Shown in pieces: positions 28,801-37,301 of a stretch of 64,000 bases of DNA. A program made the translations under genes and the position numbers. Each line of letters opens with the position of its first letter. Within the stretch, counting starts at the first letter, position 1. The stretch is from NCBI RefSeq assembly GCF_019278525.1, contig NZ_CP058986.1:434001-498000 (forward strand), in the 5' to 3' direction. Source of the stretch: Polaribacter sp. HaHaR_3_91 (lineage in GTDB: Bacteria; Bacteroidota; Bacteroidia; Flavobacteriales; Flavobacteriaceae). The notes below the pieces were generated by a model, which saw nothing but the letters and a program-made list of their open reading frames with translations, made no database searches and was not told where the DNA came from.

Positions 28801-30255
28801 CCTAATGTGTTCAGGTATAATTATTGGTCATCACCTGTGGTAGAGTTTATTGGCGGAAATACGTATAGAGTTTCAGAAATTATGAAAGATGCTGGTGGTG
28901 AGCTTACTGCTACTTCAACAATTACAGATATTAATTTTGTTGGTGGTTACGATGGAGCTGTTGCGAGTCCTATACAAATAGCTAGTTATTGGATTTGGGC
29001 TTACTTTAATAGTACAGGAAATAACGATTGGGTGCAATTAAAAGAAACGGGTTACTTATCTAAGGGTTTAGGATATATTATGAAAGGTACAGGTGCTAAT
29101 GCACAATATTTTACATTTTCTGGAAGTCCATTAGATGGAGATATTTCATTTAACTTATCTGCAGATACCAATAGTCTTTTAGGAAACCCATATGCAGGTA
29201 CTTTAGATGGAAAAGCATTTATATTAAATAATGAAGACACTATTGATGGGACGCTTTATTTTTGGGAACATTCTGGGGAAGCAACAGATCAAGGGCACAT
29301 AAAAGCGGGTTATGAAGGTGGTTATGCACAATTAACTTTTTCTATGGCAACAGCTGCTACAAGTGTTGTTGGTACAAACGGATTGACAGATTCTTATACA
29401 TATACTACACCAACAAGATACATTGCTTTAGGTCAGGGATTTTTTGTTTTTTCAGATGCAGATGGAGGAACCATTAATTTTAATAACAAACAAAGAAGTT
29501 ATCAGGTAACTGAACCTCATTTCTTTAAAGCAGAAGAGAAGAAAACAGCTAATAGTTCGCTTCCTATTTTAAAACTAGGGTTAGACTTTACAAATAAAGA
29601 CTATCTAAAGCTTCATAGGCAAATAGGTATTTCATTTAATGAAAATCATTCTTATGGTTTTGATTATGGTTATGAAAGTGTAATGATAGATGTCCAGTCG
29701 TCTGATGTCTATTGGGATTTTGATGAAATGGATCATAAGAAATTAGCTATTGCAGGAGTTGAGAGCATAAATGATGCTTTAAAAGTGCCACTTACAATTC
29801 TTGTTGATTCTGATGAACCTCTTTTTATAAGAATAGATGAATTAGAAAATATTGACCGTAAAATTTACTTATTAGATGCTTTAGAAAATACCACTAAAGA
29901 ATTAAAAACTGATGAGGTAGTTGAATTAGAATTGTCTAAAGGGATTTATGAAAACAGGTTTTTTATCACCTTTAATGAAGCTAAAGTTTTATCTGTAACG
30001 GATGAGATTTTAAGTTCTAATTTAGAAGTTTATATGGATGATAATTCAAATAAAATATCGATATTTAATAAGACTAGTTTATTTATAGAAAAAGTAGAAC
30101 TATTTAATGTATTAGGTCAACAAATTAAAAGTTGGACACCAAATGTTTCTAATGAAAAGATTGACTTAAAGTTGGGTAATTTACCAACATCTATATACAT
30201 TGTTAATGTAAAAACAAACCAAGGTATATTTACGAATAAGGTCTTAAAAAAATAA
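25897..30255 (+). CDS. Large secreted surface protein with TSP type-3 repeats and T9SS-type sorting domain
   Basis: This 1452-residue exported protein starts at TTG 25897, needed to include the signal peptide (FFYLYLFFFVLLSTSF, then SSSAQ). The N-terminal 300 residues are beta-rich without a family I can name. About 305-430 resembles a DUF11-type beta-domain. About 432-640 has calcium-binding thrombospondin type-3 repeats (DTDDLDDDNDGILDT, LDSDGDGCPD, LDLDGIIDQ). A C-terminal type A sorting domain (VELFNVLGQQI, IYIVNV, NKVLKK) marks export by the type IX secretion system. It could be an adhesin or gliding-related protein; no enzyme motif is seen. The gene is flanked by terminators. Confidence 0.87.
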   Translation: MKNHLSIRLNFSNFFYLYLFFFVLLSTSFSSSAQHAVAAVYGDNGGFYTSTTATQVTYDDSNNLLGFSVDGDTYSTGVNDAILTANNITFTSGSFVSFPMPASIDYKSEELIGIGTNWGGVSQNNSATDYIKTFSPIVPSFFVRDGSSGLELATNFFNIKSQVIIYDAIVINQAVSINDALPDIIVTQTGSPGNTDKFKFIDSAGNIVGTEINVSFGNVAVVGGTDWTIYRINPSTGLVKSTFGIDTYRDLRVLSINLSDFGITTSNFNQITNFVHTTSGNTDIAFTAYNSDAIKILLPATDLEVSNLMISADDFCAPTTATFTTTITNLSATELSKDFEVDFTIPVGMTATSNSAVFSESGVSPLSASFNNTNNTWTIDNLSVGESVTLTVNTSVSTASFPISFTTTATGVFQPDSDPSNNTQTISEAGEDNDCDGVKDTDDLDDDNDGILDTIEGTGDFDGDGIANYLDLDSDGDGCPDALEATGTVKQTDLDASFVIIGTVNAQGIPTLTEAGAGAGQDIGDSQNGSVLACDTTDTDLDGVIDIIDLDDDNDGVLDTAENAYSGNPIADTNKNGIIDYKDPSLSGFVDSNSDDIDDRYDLDLDGIIDQFDVDADGDGCPDALEGGATFTFADVDGNNRLKGDVDEKGIPVVATSNGQLLGSSQDDLVQDSSCSLLPVIISQVYQTASGNAIELTNIGTTTVTNISLVLFKDLGITSASAISPTADLTITSIPAGGSVVIKSVASLPEVTFINNPIEITDASIADLADGDDTLILSKTINESAWENRYDVVKNISNTTSLVRIDEITKANTTFTVAEWLSFVDDSIEVVGDTKPIPTIVRHANAPLLSEVKTPINETNCGLGLHRISPTIRTGAAWSNGFPDKSRSVIVRETYTHATGNLNARILDVQGSNVLSVSNNALIVLNNTNINLNAQIRILGTGQFVQVHDGNRNVTGNGKLLIDQKSQVPNVFRYNYWSSPVVEFIGGNTYRVSEIMKDAGGELTATSTITDINFVGGYDGAVASPIQIASYWIWAYFNSTGNNDWVQLKETGYLSKGLGYIMKGTGANAQYFTFSGSPLDGDISFNLSADTNSLLGNPYAGTLDGKAFILNNEDTIDGTLYFWEHSGEATDQGHIKAGYEGGYAQLTFSMATAATSVVGTNGLTDSYTYTTPTRYIALGQGFFVFSDADGGTINFNNKQRSYQVTEPHFFKAEEKKTANSSLPILKLGLDFTNKDYLKLHRQIGISFNENHSYGFDYGYESVMIDVQSSDVYWDFDEMDHKKLAIAGVESINDALKVPLTILVDSDEPLFIRIDELENIDRKIYLLDALENTTKELKTDEVVELELSKGIYENRFFITFNEAKVLSVTDEILSSNLEVYMDDNSNKISIFNKTSLFIEKVELFNVLGQQIKSWTPNVSNEKIDLKLGNLPTSIYIVNVKTNQGIFTNKVLKK

Positions 30256-30275
30256 AAAATTAGCTATTGTATTAT

Positions 30276-30308
30276 AAAAAACCTTTCTTAATAAGAAAGG
30301 TTTTTTTG
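30276..30308 (+). terminator. Terminator after the T9SS cargo gene
   Basis: AAAAAACCTTTCTTA and its reverse complement are separated by one base (effective loop about 5 bases), followed by a T-run. Confidence 0.85.
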
Positions 30309-30348
30309 TTATGTAACAAATCTTACAAAACTGTACTTTAAAATCAAT

Positions 30349-30356
30349 TATATTTG
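30349..30356 (+). promoter_or_regulatory. Putative -7 box of ruvB
   Basis: TATATTTG ends five bases before the ATG at 30362, so ruvB mRNA is probably leaderless. The GTG at 30356 overlaps the box, which argues against it as the start. Confidence 0.5.
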
Positions 30357-30361
30357 TGGTT

Positions 30362-31384
30362 ATGAATGAAAACCTAAATCCTGAAAACGACAACTTATCT
30401 AATGAAGATTTAGACGTAGAAAAAAAATTACGTCCACTTTCTTTTGATGATTTTACAGGACAAGATCAGGCCATAGATAACCTAAAAATATTTGTGGAAG
30501 CAGCAAATCAAAGAGGAGAAGCTTTAGATCATACACTTTTTCACGGACCTCCAGGTTTAGGGAAAACAACTTTAGCACATATTTTAGCAAATGAATTAGA
30601 AGTAGGGATAAAAGTTACTTCTGGTCCTGTTTTAGACAAGCCTGGAGATTTGGCGGGTTTATTAACAAACCTAGATGAACGTGATGTTTTATTTATTGAT
30701 GAAATTCATAGATTAAGTCCTATTGTAGAAGAATATTTATACTCTGCAATGGAAGATTATAAAATTGATATTATGATAGAATCTGGCCCAAATGCCAGAA
30801 CAGTTCAAATAAATTTAGAACCTTTTACTTTAATTGGAGCAACAACTAGATCTGGTTTGTTAACCGCTCCAATGAGGGCTCGTTTTGGAATAAGCAGTAG
30901 ATTACATTATTACAAAACAGAATTGTTAACCACAATTATTCAAAGAAGTTCACACATTTTAGGAGTTCCTATTTCTATGGAATCTGCAATAGAAATTGCA
31001 GGTAGAAGTAGAGGGACACCAAGAATTGCAAATGCTTTATTAAGAAGAGTTCGAGATTTTGCACAAATCAAAGGAGATGGAAGTATTACCATAGAAATTG
31101 CAAAATATGCCTTAAAAGCATTAAATGTAGATGCACACGGTTTAGATGAAATGGATAATAAGATTCTAATGACCATTATCGATAAGTTTAAAGGAGGACC
31201 AGTTGGGTTAAGTACCATTGCAACGGCAGTTTCCGAAAATACAGAAACTATTGAAGAAGTGTACGAACCTTTTTTAATTCAGCAAGGTTTTATCATGAGA
31301 ACTCCAAGAGGAAGAGAAGTAACTGAATTAGCATATACACATTTAGGAAGAGTTAAAGGAAAAAGTCAAGGGGAATTGTTTTAG
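30362..31384 (+). CDS. ruvB: Holliday junction branch-migration helicase RuvB
   Basis: This 340-residue AAA+ motor drives Holliday junction branch migration together with RuvA. It has [13 protein letters not shown], Walker [12 protein letters not shown], Walker [10 protein letters not shown], sensor 1 in [19 protein letters not shown], and the C-terminal winged-helix domain ending with [12 protein letters not shown]. Length and motif order are those of canonical RuvB. I prefer the ATG at 30362 to the in-frame GTG at 30356, because the latter lies in the -7 box. ruvA and ruvC are not nearby, which is usual when ruvB stands alone. Confidence 0.98.
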   Translation: MNENLNPENDNLSNEDLDVEKKLRPLSFDDFTGQDQAIDNLKIFVEAANQRGEALDHTLFHGPPGLGKTTLAHILANELEVGIKVTSGPVLDKPGDLAGLLTNLDERDVLFIDEIHRLSPIVEEYLYSAMEDYKIDIMIESGPNARTVQINLEPFTLIGATTRSGLLTAPMRARFGISSRLHYYKTELLTTIIQRSSHILGVPISMESAIEIAGRSRGTPRIANALLRRVRDFAQIKGDGSITIEIAKYALKALNVDAHGLDEMDNKILMTIIDKFKGGPVGLSTIATAVSENTETIEEVYEPFLIQQGFIMRTPRGREVTELAYTHLGRVKGKSQGELF

Positions 31385-31445
31385 TATTTAGACAAAAGAT
31401 AAAAAAATAAGAATTCCTTCCATTTTGGGAGGTTAGTATGGGCTA

Positions 31446-33173
31446 ATGAATATAAAAAAGATAATACCAATTTTAGAATGGTTACCAAACTACAATACAT
31501 CTCTTTTTAAGGGAGATTTATTGGCTGGTATAACTGTTGGTATTATTTTAATTCCGCAAGGAATTGCATATGCTTTAATTGCAGGTTTACCACCAATTTA
31601 CGGTTTGTATTGTGCTTTGGTACCCCAAGTTATGTATGCTGTTTTTGGATCATCAAGGCAAGTAGCCATTGGTCCTGTAGCAATGGATTCTTTAATTGTG
31701 GCAACAGGAGTATCTACCCTAGCTTTGGCAGGTTCTGAGAGTTACATTGCAATAGCTGTTTTGTTAGCTTTAATGGTTGGGGCAATCCAATTTTTAATGG
31801 GAGTTTTTAGTTTGGGGTTTATTGTAAACTTTCTATCAAAGCCCGTTATTACTGGTTTTACATCCGCGGTAGCGTTAATTATTGGGTTCAATCAATTTCG
31901 GAATTTATTTGGAGTAGATTTTGTGCAAAGTGATCAATTGCAGTATGTTGTAGCAGATGTTTTTGGTAGGATTAACAATTTTAATCACCCAACAACTATT
32001 ATCGGATTAATTTCTGTCGTGATTATTATCATCCTCAGAAAAATCAATAAAAAAATACCAAGCGCCTTAATAGTTGTTATTTTAGGAATTGTAGTGCTAA
32101 AGTATTTTGGAGCTTCTTTTGGTGATGTTTCTATTGTAAAAGACATTCCTTCTGGGTTGCCGATTTTCGGAATTCCAGAGTTTGATATTGACTTAATAAG
32201 AGAGTTATTACCAATTGCATTTACGTTGGTAATGGTTGGCTATTTAGAAACCATTTCTATAGGAAAATCGTTAGAAGCAAAACAAGATGAATATAGAATA
32301 AGACCCAATCAAGAATTAATAGCTTTAGGAATTAGTAATATGGTGGGGTCGCTGTTTAAAGCATATCCAACTACTTCTAGTTTTTCTCGTTCTGCAATTA
32401 ACCAAGAAAGTGGAGCAAGAACAGGTATGGCAGCTTTAATTTCTGTTGTAATGGTTGTTATTACGCTATTATTTTTAACACCGTTATTTTATCATTTACC
32501 AAAAACAGTCTTGGCAGCAATTATTATAGTAGCCGTTTTTAATTTGGTAAATATTAAAGAAGCAGCTTTTTTATGGAGAGCAAATCATTTAGATTTCTGG
32601 TTGATGTTAGCCACATTTATTGGTACGTTATTATTAGGAATCGAATTTGGAATTATTGTTGGCGTAGGGTTGTCTTTAATAGTGTTAATTTATAGAACCT
32701 CTAGACCTTATGTGGCGGAATTAGGGAAAGTACCCAACTCTAATTTTTACAGAAATAGAAGTCGTTTTGAAGAAGTTATTATTGAAGACGATGTCTTAAT
32801 TTTTAGATTTGATGCACAAATATTTTACGCAAATTCTAGCTATTTTAGAGACAAATTAGATGAAATGGCATATAGAAAAGGAGATGCTTTAAAATTGATA
32901 GTTTTAGATGCAGAAAGCATAAACAGAGTAGATAGTACAGGAGTAGAAATGCTAAAAGAGCGTATTAAATACTATAAAAAGAAAGGGATTACTTTTTTAC
33001 TAGCAGGCGTAAAAGGTCCAGTAAGAGACGACTTATTTAGAAGCGGAATTTTATCAATTATAGATATCAATCACTTTTTTATGCGCTCTAATGATGCCGT
33101 AAAATTCTACAAAACTGGAGATAGAAAACAACAAGAAAAATATGCGAAATACATACATCAAGCATATCATTAA
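31446..33173 (+). CDS. SulP family anion transporter with STAS domain
   Basis: This 575-residue inner-membrane transporter begins with ILEWLPNYNTSLFKGDLLAGITVG, followed by PQGIAYALIAGLPPIYGLY, the SulP signature, and about 12 membrane segments. A C-terminal STAS domain (about 440-550) contains VLDAESINRVDSTG, including the usual DSTG segment. SulP proteins carry sulfate, bicarbonate, dicarboxylates or chloride. The neighbours downstream handle persulfide and sulfane sulfur, which favours a sulfur oxyanion such as sulfate or sulfite, but bicarbonate is possible. The gap to the next gene is 84 bases and shows no terminator, so co-transcription is likely. Confidence 0.94.
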   Translation: MNIKKIIPILEWLPNYNTSLFKGDLLAGITVGIILIPQGIAYALIAGLPPIYGLYCALVPQVMYAVFGSSRQVAIGPVAMDSLIVATGVSTLALAGSESYIAIAVLLALMVGAIQFLMGVFSLGFIVNFLSKPVITGFTSAVALIIGFNQFRNLFGVDFVQSDQLQYVVADVFGRINNFNHPTTIIGLISVVIIIILRKINKKIPSALIVVILGIVVLKYFGASFGDVSIVKDIPSGLPIFGIPEFDIDLIRELLPIAFTLVMVGYLETISIGKSLEAKQDEYRIRPNQELIALGISNMVGSLFKAYPTTSSFSRSAINQESGARTGMAALISVVMVVITLLFLTPLFYHLPKTVLAAIIIVAVFNLVNIKEAAFLWRANHLDFWLMLATFIGTLLLGIEFGIIVGVGLSLIVLIYRTSRPYVAELGKVPNSNFYRNRSRFEEVIIEDDVLIFRFDAQIFYANSSYFRDKLDEMAYRKGDALKLIVLDAESINRVDSTGVEMLKERIKYYKKKGITFLLAGVKGPVRDDLFRSGILSIIDINHFFMRSNDAVKFYKTGDRKQQEKYAKYIHQAYH

Positions 33174-33257
33174 AAATAATTAGTAACTAAGTCTATAAGT
33201 AAAATTTTTGAAGTGAATTCAGAATTTTAAAACCTTGTAGGTGTTAAAAATATAAAA

Positions 33258-34664
33258 ATGATCATAGAACAAATTTATACAGGTTGTTTAGCTCAAGGGG
33301 CTTACTACATAGAAAGTAATGGCGAAGTTGCTATTATAGATCCATTAAGAGAAGTACAAGATTATATAGATAGCGCAGCTAAAAACGATGCAAAAATTAA
33401 ATATATTTTCGAAACGCATTTTCATGCAGATTTTGTGAGCGGACACGTTACATTGGCAGAAAAAACGGGTGCACAAATTGTATTTGGTCCAACAGCAACA
33501 ACTAATTTCGATGCAATTATAGCAGAAGATAACCAGGTTTTTAAAGTAGGAGATATTACCATTACGGTATTACACACACCTGGTCATACAATGGAAAGCT
33601 CTTGTTATTTATTAAAGGATGAAAACGGTAAAGACCATGCGCTTTTTAGTGGTGATACCTTGTTTTTAGGTGATGTTGGTCGTCCAGACTTGGCTCAAAA
33701 AAGTGATGTAACAGAAAAAGATTTAGCAGGTTTTTTATTTGATAGTTTGCGTACTAAAGTAATGACTTTAGCTGATGAGGTTATTGTATATCCTGCACAC
33801 GGGGCGGGTTCTGCTTGTGGTAAAAACTTAAGCAAAGAAACGGTTGGTACTATTGGTAATCAAAAAGAAACCAATTACGCTTTAAGAGCAAACATGACTA
33901 AAGAAGAGTTTATAAAAGAAGTAACTGATGGTTTGTTGCCTCCTCCAGCTTATTTTCCTTTAAATGTAAAGTTGAATAAAGAAGGCTATAAAAGTATTGA
34001 TGATGTTATTAAAAACAGTGAAAAGCCATTGTCTGTTAAAGATTTTGAAATCATTGCAAATGAAACTGGTGCAATTGTTTTAGACGTTCGTCATCAAACA
34101 GAGTTTGTAAAAGGATTCATTCCGCAATCTATTTTTATTGGTATCGATGGCGGTTTTGCTCCTTGGGTTGGTGCATTGATTAAAGATATTCAACAACCAA
34201 TTTTATTAGTTGCTCCAGAAGGAAGAGAAGAAGATACCATTACCCGTTTGTCTAGAGTTGGTTTCGATAATGTTTTAGGATATTTAGAAGGTAGTTTTGA
34301 TGCTTGGCAAAAAGCAGGTAAAGAAATAGATACCTTAACGTCTGTTTCTGTTGATGTTTTAGAAAATAAAATTAAAGAAAATGCAGTAGTTTTTGATGCT
34401 AGAAAACCAGGTGAATTTGCAAGTGAACATGCAGTTGTGGCAAAAAATACACCGTTAGATTTTTTAAATGATCATATTTCTGAGTTTCCAGAAAAAGGAG
34501 ATTTTTATGTGTATTGTGGTGGAGGTTACCGCTCTGTAATTGCTGCTTCTATTTTAAAAGCAAGAGGTATTCACAATGTAATTGATGTTGCTGGCGGTTA
34601 TGCTGCCATACGAAATTCTAATATAGAAAGAACAGCAGCTGTTTGTCCATCAACTTTAAAATAA
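33258..34664 (+). CDS. Persulfide dioxygenase-like MBL domain fused to two rhodanese domains
   Basis: This 468-residue cytoplasmic protein has an N-terminal ETHE1-type metallo-beta-lactamase domain with THFHADFVSGH (His54, His56, Asp58, His63), LHTPGHT, FSGDTLFLGDVGRPD and YPAHGAG. Its pattern matches persulfide dioxygenases, which oxidise glutathione or hydropersulfides to sulfite. Two rhodanese domains follow. The first (about 250-350) has no catalytic Cys at the active loop, which reads LVAPEGRE; the second (about 370-460) keeps Cys420 in YVYCGGGYRS. A fused rhodanese could move sulfane sulfur to or from the dioxygenase site. The next gene encodes another rhodanese, 3 bases away. Confidence 0.92.
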   Translation: MIIEQIYTGCLAQGAYYIESNGEVAIIDPLREVQDYIDSAAKNDAKIKYIFETHFHADFVSGHVTLAEKTGAQIVFGPTATTNFDAIIAEDNQVFKVGDITITVLHTPGHTMESSCYLLKDENGKDHALFSGDTLFLGDVGRPDLAQKSDVTEKDLAGFLFDSLRTKVMTLADEVIVYPAHGAGSACGKNLSKETVGTIGNQKETNYALRANMTKEEFIKEVTDGLLPPPAYFPLNVKLNKEGYKSIDDVIKNSEKPLSVKDFEIIANETGAIVLDVRHQTEFVKGFIPQSIFIGIDGGFAPWVGALIKDIQQPILLVAPEGREEDTITRLSRVGFDNVLGYLEGSFDAWQKAGKEIDTLTSVSVDVLENKIKENAVVFDARKPGEFASEHAVVAKNTPLDFLNDHISEFPEKGDFYVYCGGGYRSVIAASILKARGIHNVIDVAGGYAAIRNSNIERTAAVCPSTLK

Positions 34665-34667
34665 AAA

Positions 34668-35036
34668 ATGATGAAAAATGTTTTATGCCTTTTATTCATG
34701 AGCTTCTTTTTTATAAATTGTAATTCACAAGAAGATGTTAAGTCTGTTTCTACACAAGAATTAAAAGAGTTACTTTCTAAAGAAAAAATTCAACTAATGG
34801 ATGTTAGAACACCTGCAGAAATAAATGAGGGTACTATAGAAACAGCGATTTTTGCAAATTATTTTGATGCTGATTTTAAAGAAAAAGCTTCAGATAAATT
34901 AGACAAATCTAAACCAGTTTATTTATACTGTAGAAGTGGAAAAAGAAGTGTAAAAGCCTCTAAAATTCTTAAAGAAAATGGTTATGAAGTCTACAATGTT
35001 TTAGGTGGATATAACAAATGGAAACAAGAAAACTAA
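34668..35036 (+). CDS. Rhodanese-domain lipoprotein
   Basis: This 122-residue envelope-anchored rhodanese has a lipoprotein signal (LCLLFMSFFFINC, Cys about 19) and one rhodanese domain with LMDVRTPAEINEG and the active loop YLYCRSGKRS (Cys88). It presumably transfers sulfane sulfur or handles thiosulfate or polysulfide on the periplasmic side. Its start lies three bases after the persulfide dioxygenase gene, so the two form an operon, perhaps with the upstream SulP gene. A second ATG directly follows the first. Confidence 0.92.
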   Translation: MMKNVLCLLFMSFFFINCNSQEDVKSVSTQELKELLSKEKIQLMDVRTPAEINEGTIETAIFANYFDADFKEKASDKLDKSKPVYLYCRSGKRSVKASKILKENGYEVYNVLGGYNKWKQEN

Positions 35037-35163
35037 ATTTAATTTGAAAATTTCTACACGAGGATGTCTAGAAATGATAATAAAAAATACGATTGTACAC
35101 AAAGCAAAATCTTTTGTGAATTGTGCGGTTGGTAGAATTGATTCCTAACGTTAAAAAACACAT

Positions 35164-35214
35164 AAAAAAGAGAGAACAAGCACCTAAATTCAGGTTTTTG
35201 TTCTCTCTTTTTTG
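35164..35214 (+). terminator. Terminator after the sulfur gene cluster
   Basis: AAAAAAGAGAGAACAA (35164-35179) pairs perfectly with TTGTTCTCTCTTTTTT (35198-35213). The loop contains a nested ACCT/AGGT helix. Confidence 0.85.
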
Positions 35215-35242
35215 TATTTTAGATTTATAAAAATAAACAAGG

Positions 35243-37168
35243 TTGAGCATTTATAAATCCGTTTTTATTGCATTTTTTTTATTGTTTGTAACAAGCTTAA
35301 ATGCTCAGTTTTCTGCTGAATTTTTAAAGTATCATAAACTACATCCAGAAGATGCAAGAGTTCGTTTGCAGCAAGAAACTATTATTACAATAACGGTTGT
35401 TAATGATAGTTTACAAATACATCAAGAGTTTATTGAAGAAGATTTGTATTTAAACGATGCTGCAACTTACAACTCTAAAAACACCTTAAATTTCTCTGCT
35501 TTTTTCGAATTAAAGAACATAGAAGCTTCTTCTTTTTCTTATGAAGATAATGGGTATGTAGAAAATAAAGTAGATAAATTTACAGAAAAAGATGAGTTGA
35601 ATCAGTCTTTTCATGATGATTCTACATTGTTAAACTTTGTATATCCAAATTTAAAAAAAGGATCAAAATCTAGGTTAAAATATAGTCAAGAAATTAAAAA
35701 CCCTCGTTTTTTAATGCCTTTTTATTTTGGTGATTATTTTCCTGTTGAACAAAACAAGGTAACCATTATTGCCGATGAAAATGTAACACTAGAATTTAAG
35801 GAGTTTAATATTTCTGATGTTCAAATTACATTCAGTAAAGAGAAAAAAGGAGGGAAGGATATTTATAGTTGGACAATAAACAATCAACCGAAATATGAAT
35901 TTGAGTCGAATACACCAAGTTATAAAACCATCTTGCCTCACATTGTTCCAATTATTACTTCTTATAAAATTAAGAACAAGCATAAAAGGTTATTAGGTGA
36001 AGTTGCAGATTTGTATAATTGGTATTATTCGATGGTAGAAAATGTAAATACAGAGGCTCCAAGTACAGAGCTAGTCGCTTTGGTCTCTAAAATTACTGCG
36101 GATAAAAAAACAGAATTAGAAAAGGTAAAAGCTATTTATTATTGGACGCAACAAAACATAAAATACATTGCTTTTGAGTATGCTTTAGGCGGATTTATAC
36201 CCAGAGAATCGAATGATGTTTTTAGAAAAAAGTATGGAGATTGTAAAGACAATTCGAGCATTTTATACAGAATGTTAGAAATTGCAGGCGTAAAAGGAAA
36301 TTTAACATGGATTGGTACCAGAAGTATTCCTTATACTTATAAAGAAGTTCCAACGCCAGTTGTAGACAACCACATGATTCTTTCTTATGAAAATAATGGG
36401 GAAACGTATTATTTAGATGCTACGGGTAGGTATATTAAGTTCGGAATGCCAACTTCTTTTATTCAGGGAAAAGAAGCATTGGTAGGTTATGGAAAAGATT
36501 TTAAGATTAAAAAGGTACCAATTATAGCTGCTAAAGAAAATGCAATTATAGATGTAACCAATTTCAAAATTGAAAACGGCAGGGTTATTGGGTCTTCTGA
36601 AATAACGATTTCTGGATATCCAAAAATTGATATTTTTCACAAGTTAGAATCTGGAAATTCAGAGACGAAGTTGAAGAAATTCTACAAAAGTGTCTTTGGG
36701 AAAGGGAATAACACATTTCAAATCAATAATTTTAAAGAAAAGAATAAGTATCATTACGACAATGATTTTATCGTCGATTACGATTTCGAAATTAAAAATT
36801 ATGCTAAAAATTTAGGTGATGAGATTTACATCAACCTAAATTTGAATAAAGAGATTTCTTCTTATAAAACGGATAAAAATAGAGAAAATGCGATTGAATA
36901 CGAGTATCAAAGATATTATAATTATACCACTAAGTTAGAAATTCCTAAAGGTTATAAAGTAGATTATTTACCAGAATCTTTAACCGTTTCGAATGACTTA
37001 TTAGTTTCTAAAATTACATACCAAGTAAAAGGAAACGAGGTGATTTACAATCATGAAATTGAATTAAACTTTTTAGTTTTATCGACAGAGCAACAAAAAG
37101 AAGTAAATAAAGAGATTCAGAAAATTGAAAGAAATTATAAAGAAATTGTAGTTTTAAAAAAAGAATAA
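35243..37168 (+). CDS. DUF3857 and transglutaminase-like domain protein, catalytic residues present
   Basis: This 641-residue exported protein has a signal peptide (FIAFFLLFVTSLNAQ) reached only from the TTG at 35243. The first half is a DUF3857 beta-domain (about 30-240), and the middle is a transglutaminase-like cysteine-protease fold with a likely triad Cys334 (KYGDCKDNS), His377 (DNHMI) and Asp392 (YYLDATG). A DUF3858-like C-terminus follows. These proteins are common in Bacteroidota, and their substrate is unknown. A paralogue lies directly downstream. The promoter is not clear, but the strong terminator upstream implies a separate transcript. Confidence 0.88.
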   Translation: MSIYKSVFIAFFLLFVTSLNAQFSAEFLKYHKLHPEDARVRLQQETIITITVVNDSLQIHQEFIEEDLYLNDAATYNSKNTLNFSAFFELKNIEASSFSYEDNGYVENKVDKFTEKDELNQSFHDDSTLLNFVYPNLKKGSKSRLKYSQEIKNPRFLMPFYFGDYFPVEQNKVTIIADENVTLEFKEFNISDVQITFSKEKKGGKDIYSWTINNQPKYEFESNTPSYKTILPHIVPIITSYKIKNKHKRLLGEVADLYNWYYSMVENVNTEAPSTELVALVSKITADKKTELEKVKAIYYWTQQNIKYIAFEYALGGFIPRESNDVFRKKYGDCKDNSSILYRMLEIAGVKGNLTWIGTRSIPYTYKEVPTPVVDNHMILSYENNGETYYLDATGRYIKFGMPTSFIQGKEALVGYGKDFKIKKVPIIAAKENAIIDVTNFKIENGRVIGSSEITISGYPKIDIFHKLESGNSETKLKKFYKSVFGKGNNTFQINNFKEKNKYHYDNDFIVDYDFEIKNYAKNLGDEIYINLNLNKEISSYKTDKNRENAIEYEYQRYYNYTTKLEIPKGYKVDYLPESLTVSNDLLVSKITYQVKGNEVIYNHEIELNFLVLSTEQQKEVNKEIQKIERNYKEIVVLKKE

Positions 37169-37199
37169 TAACAAAACGAATTGACCAATAATCATGATG

Positions 37200-37275
37200 T
37201 GTCATTCTGAATTTATTTCAGAATCTCATATAACAACTTCTTATTTTAAGACCCTGAAATAAATTTAGGGAGACA
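37200..37275 (+). repeat. Dispersed palindromic element, family A (full copy, CTGAA subtype)
   Basis: TGTCATTCTGAATTTATTTC and AGAATCTCATA are followed about 20 bases later by CCCTGAAATAAATTTAGGG and GACA. The two halves are largely reverse complements, so it would form a long hairpin between the two DUF3857 genes. Confidence 0.65.
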
Positions 37276-37301
37276 GTTAAGACATGGTTTTAAATAAACG
37301 A

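Noticed and set aside
35068..35250. 60-codon minus-strand frame
   Set aside because: It is the opposite strand of the terminator region and carries no recognisable features.
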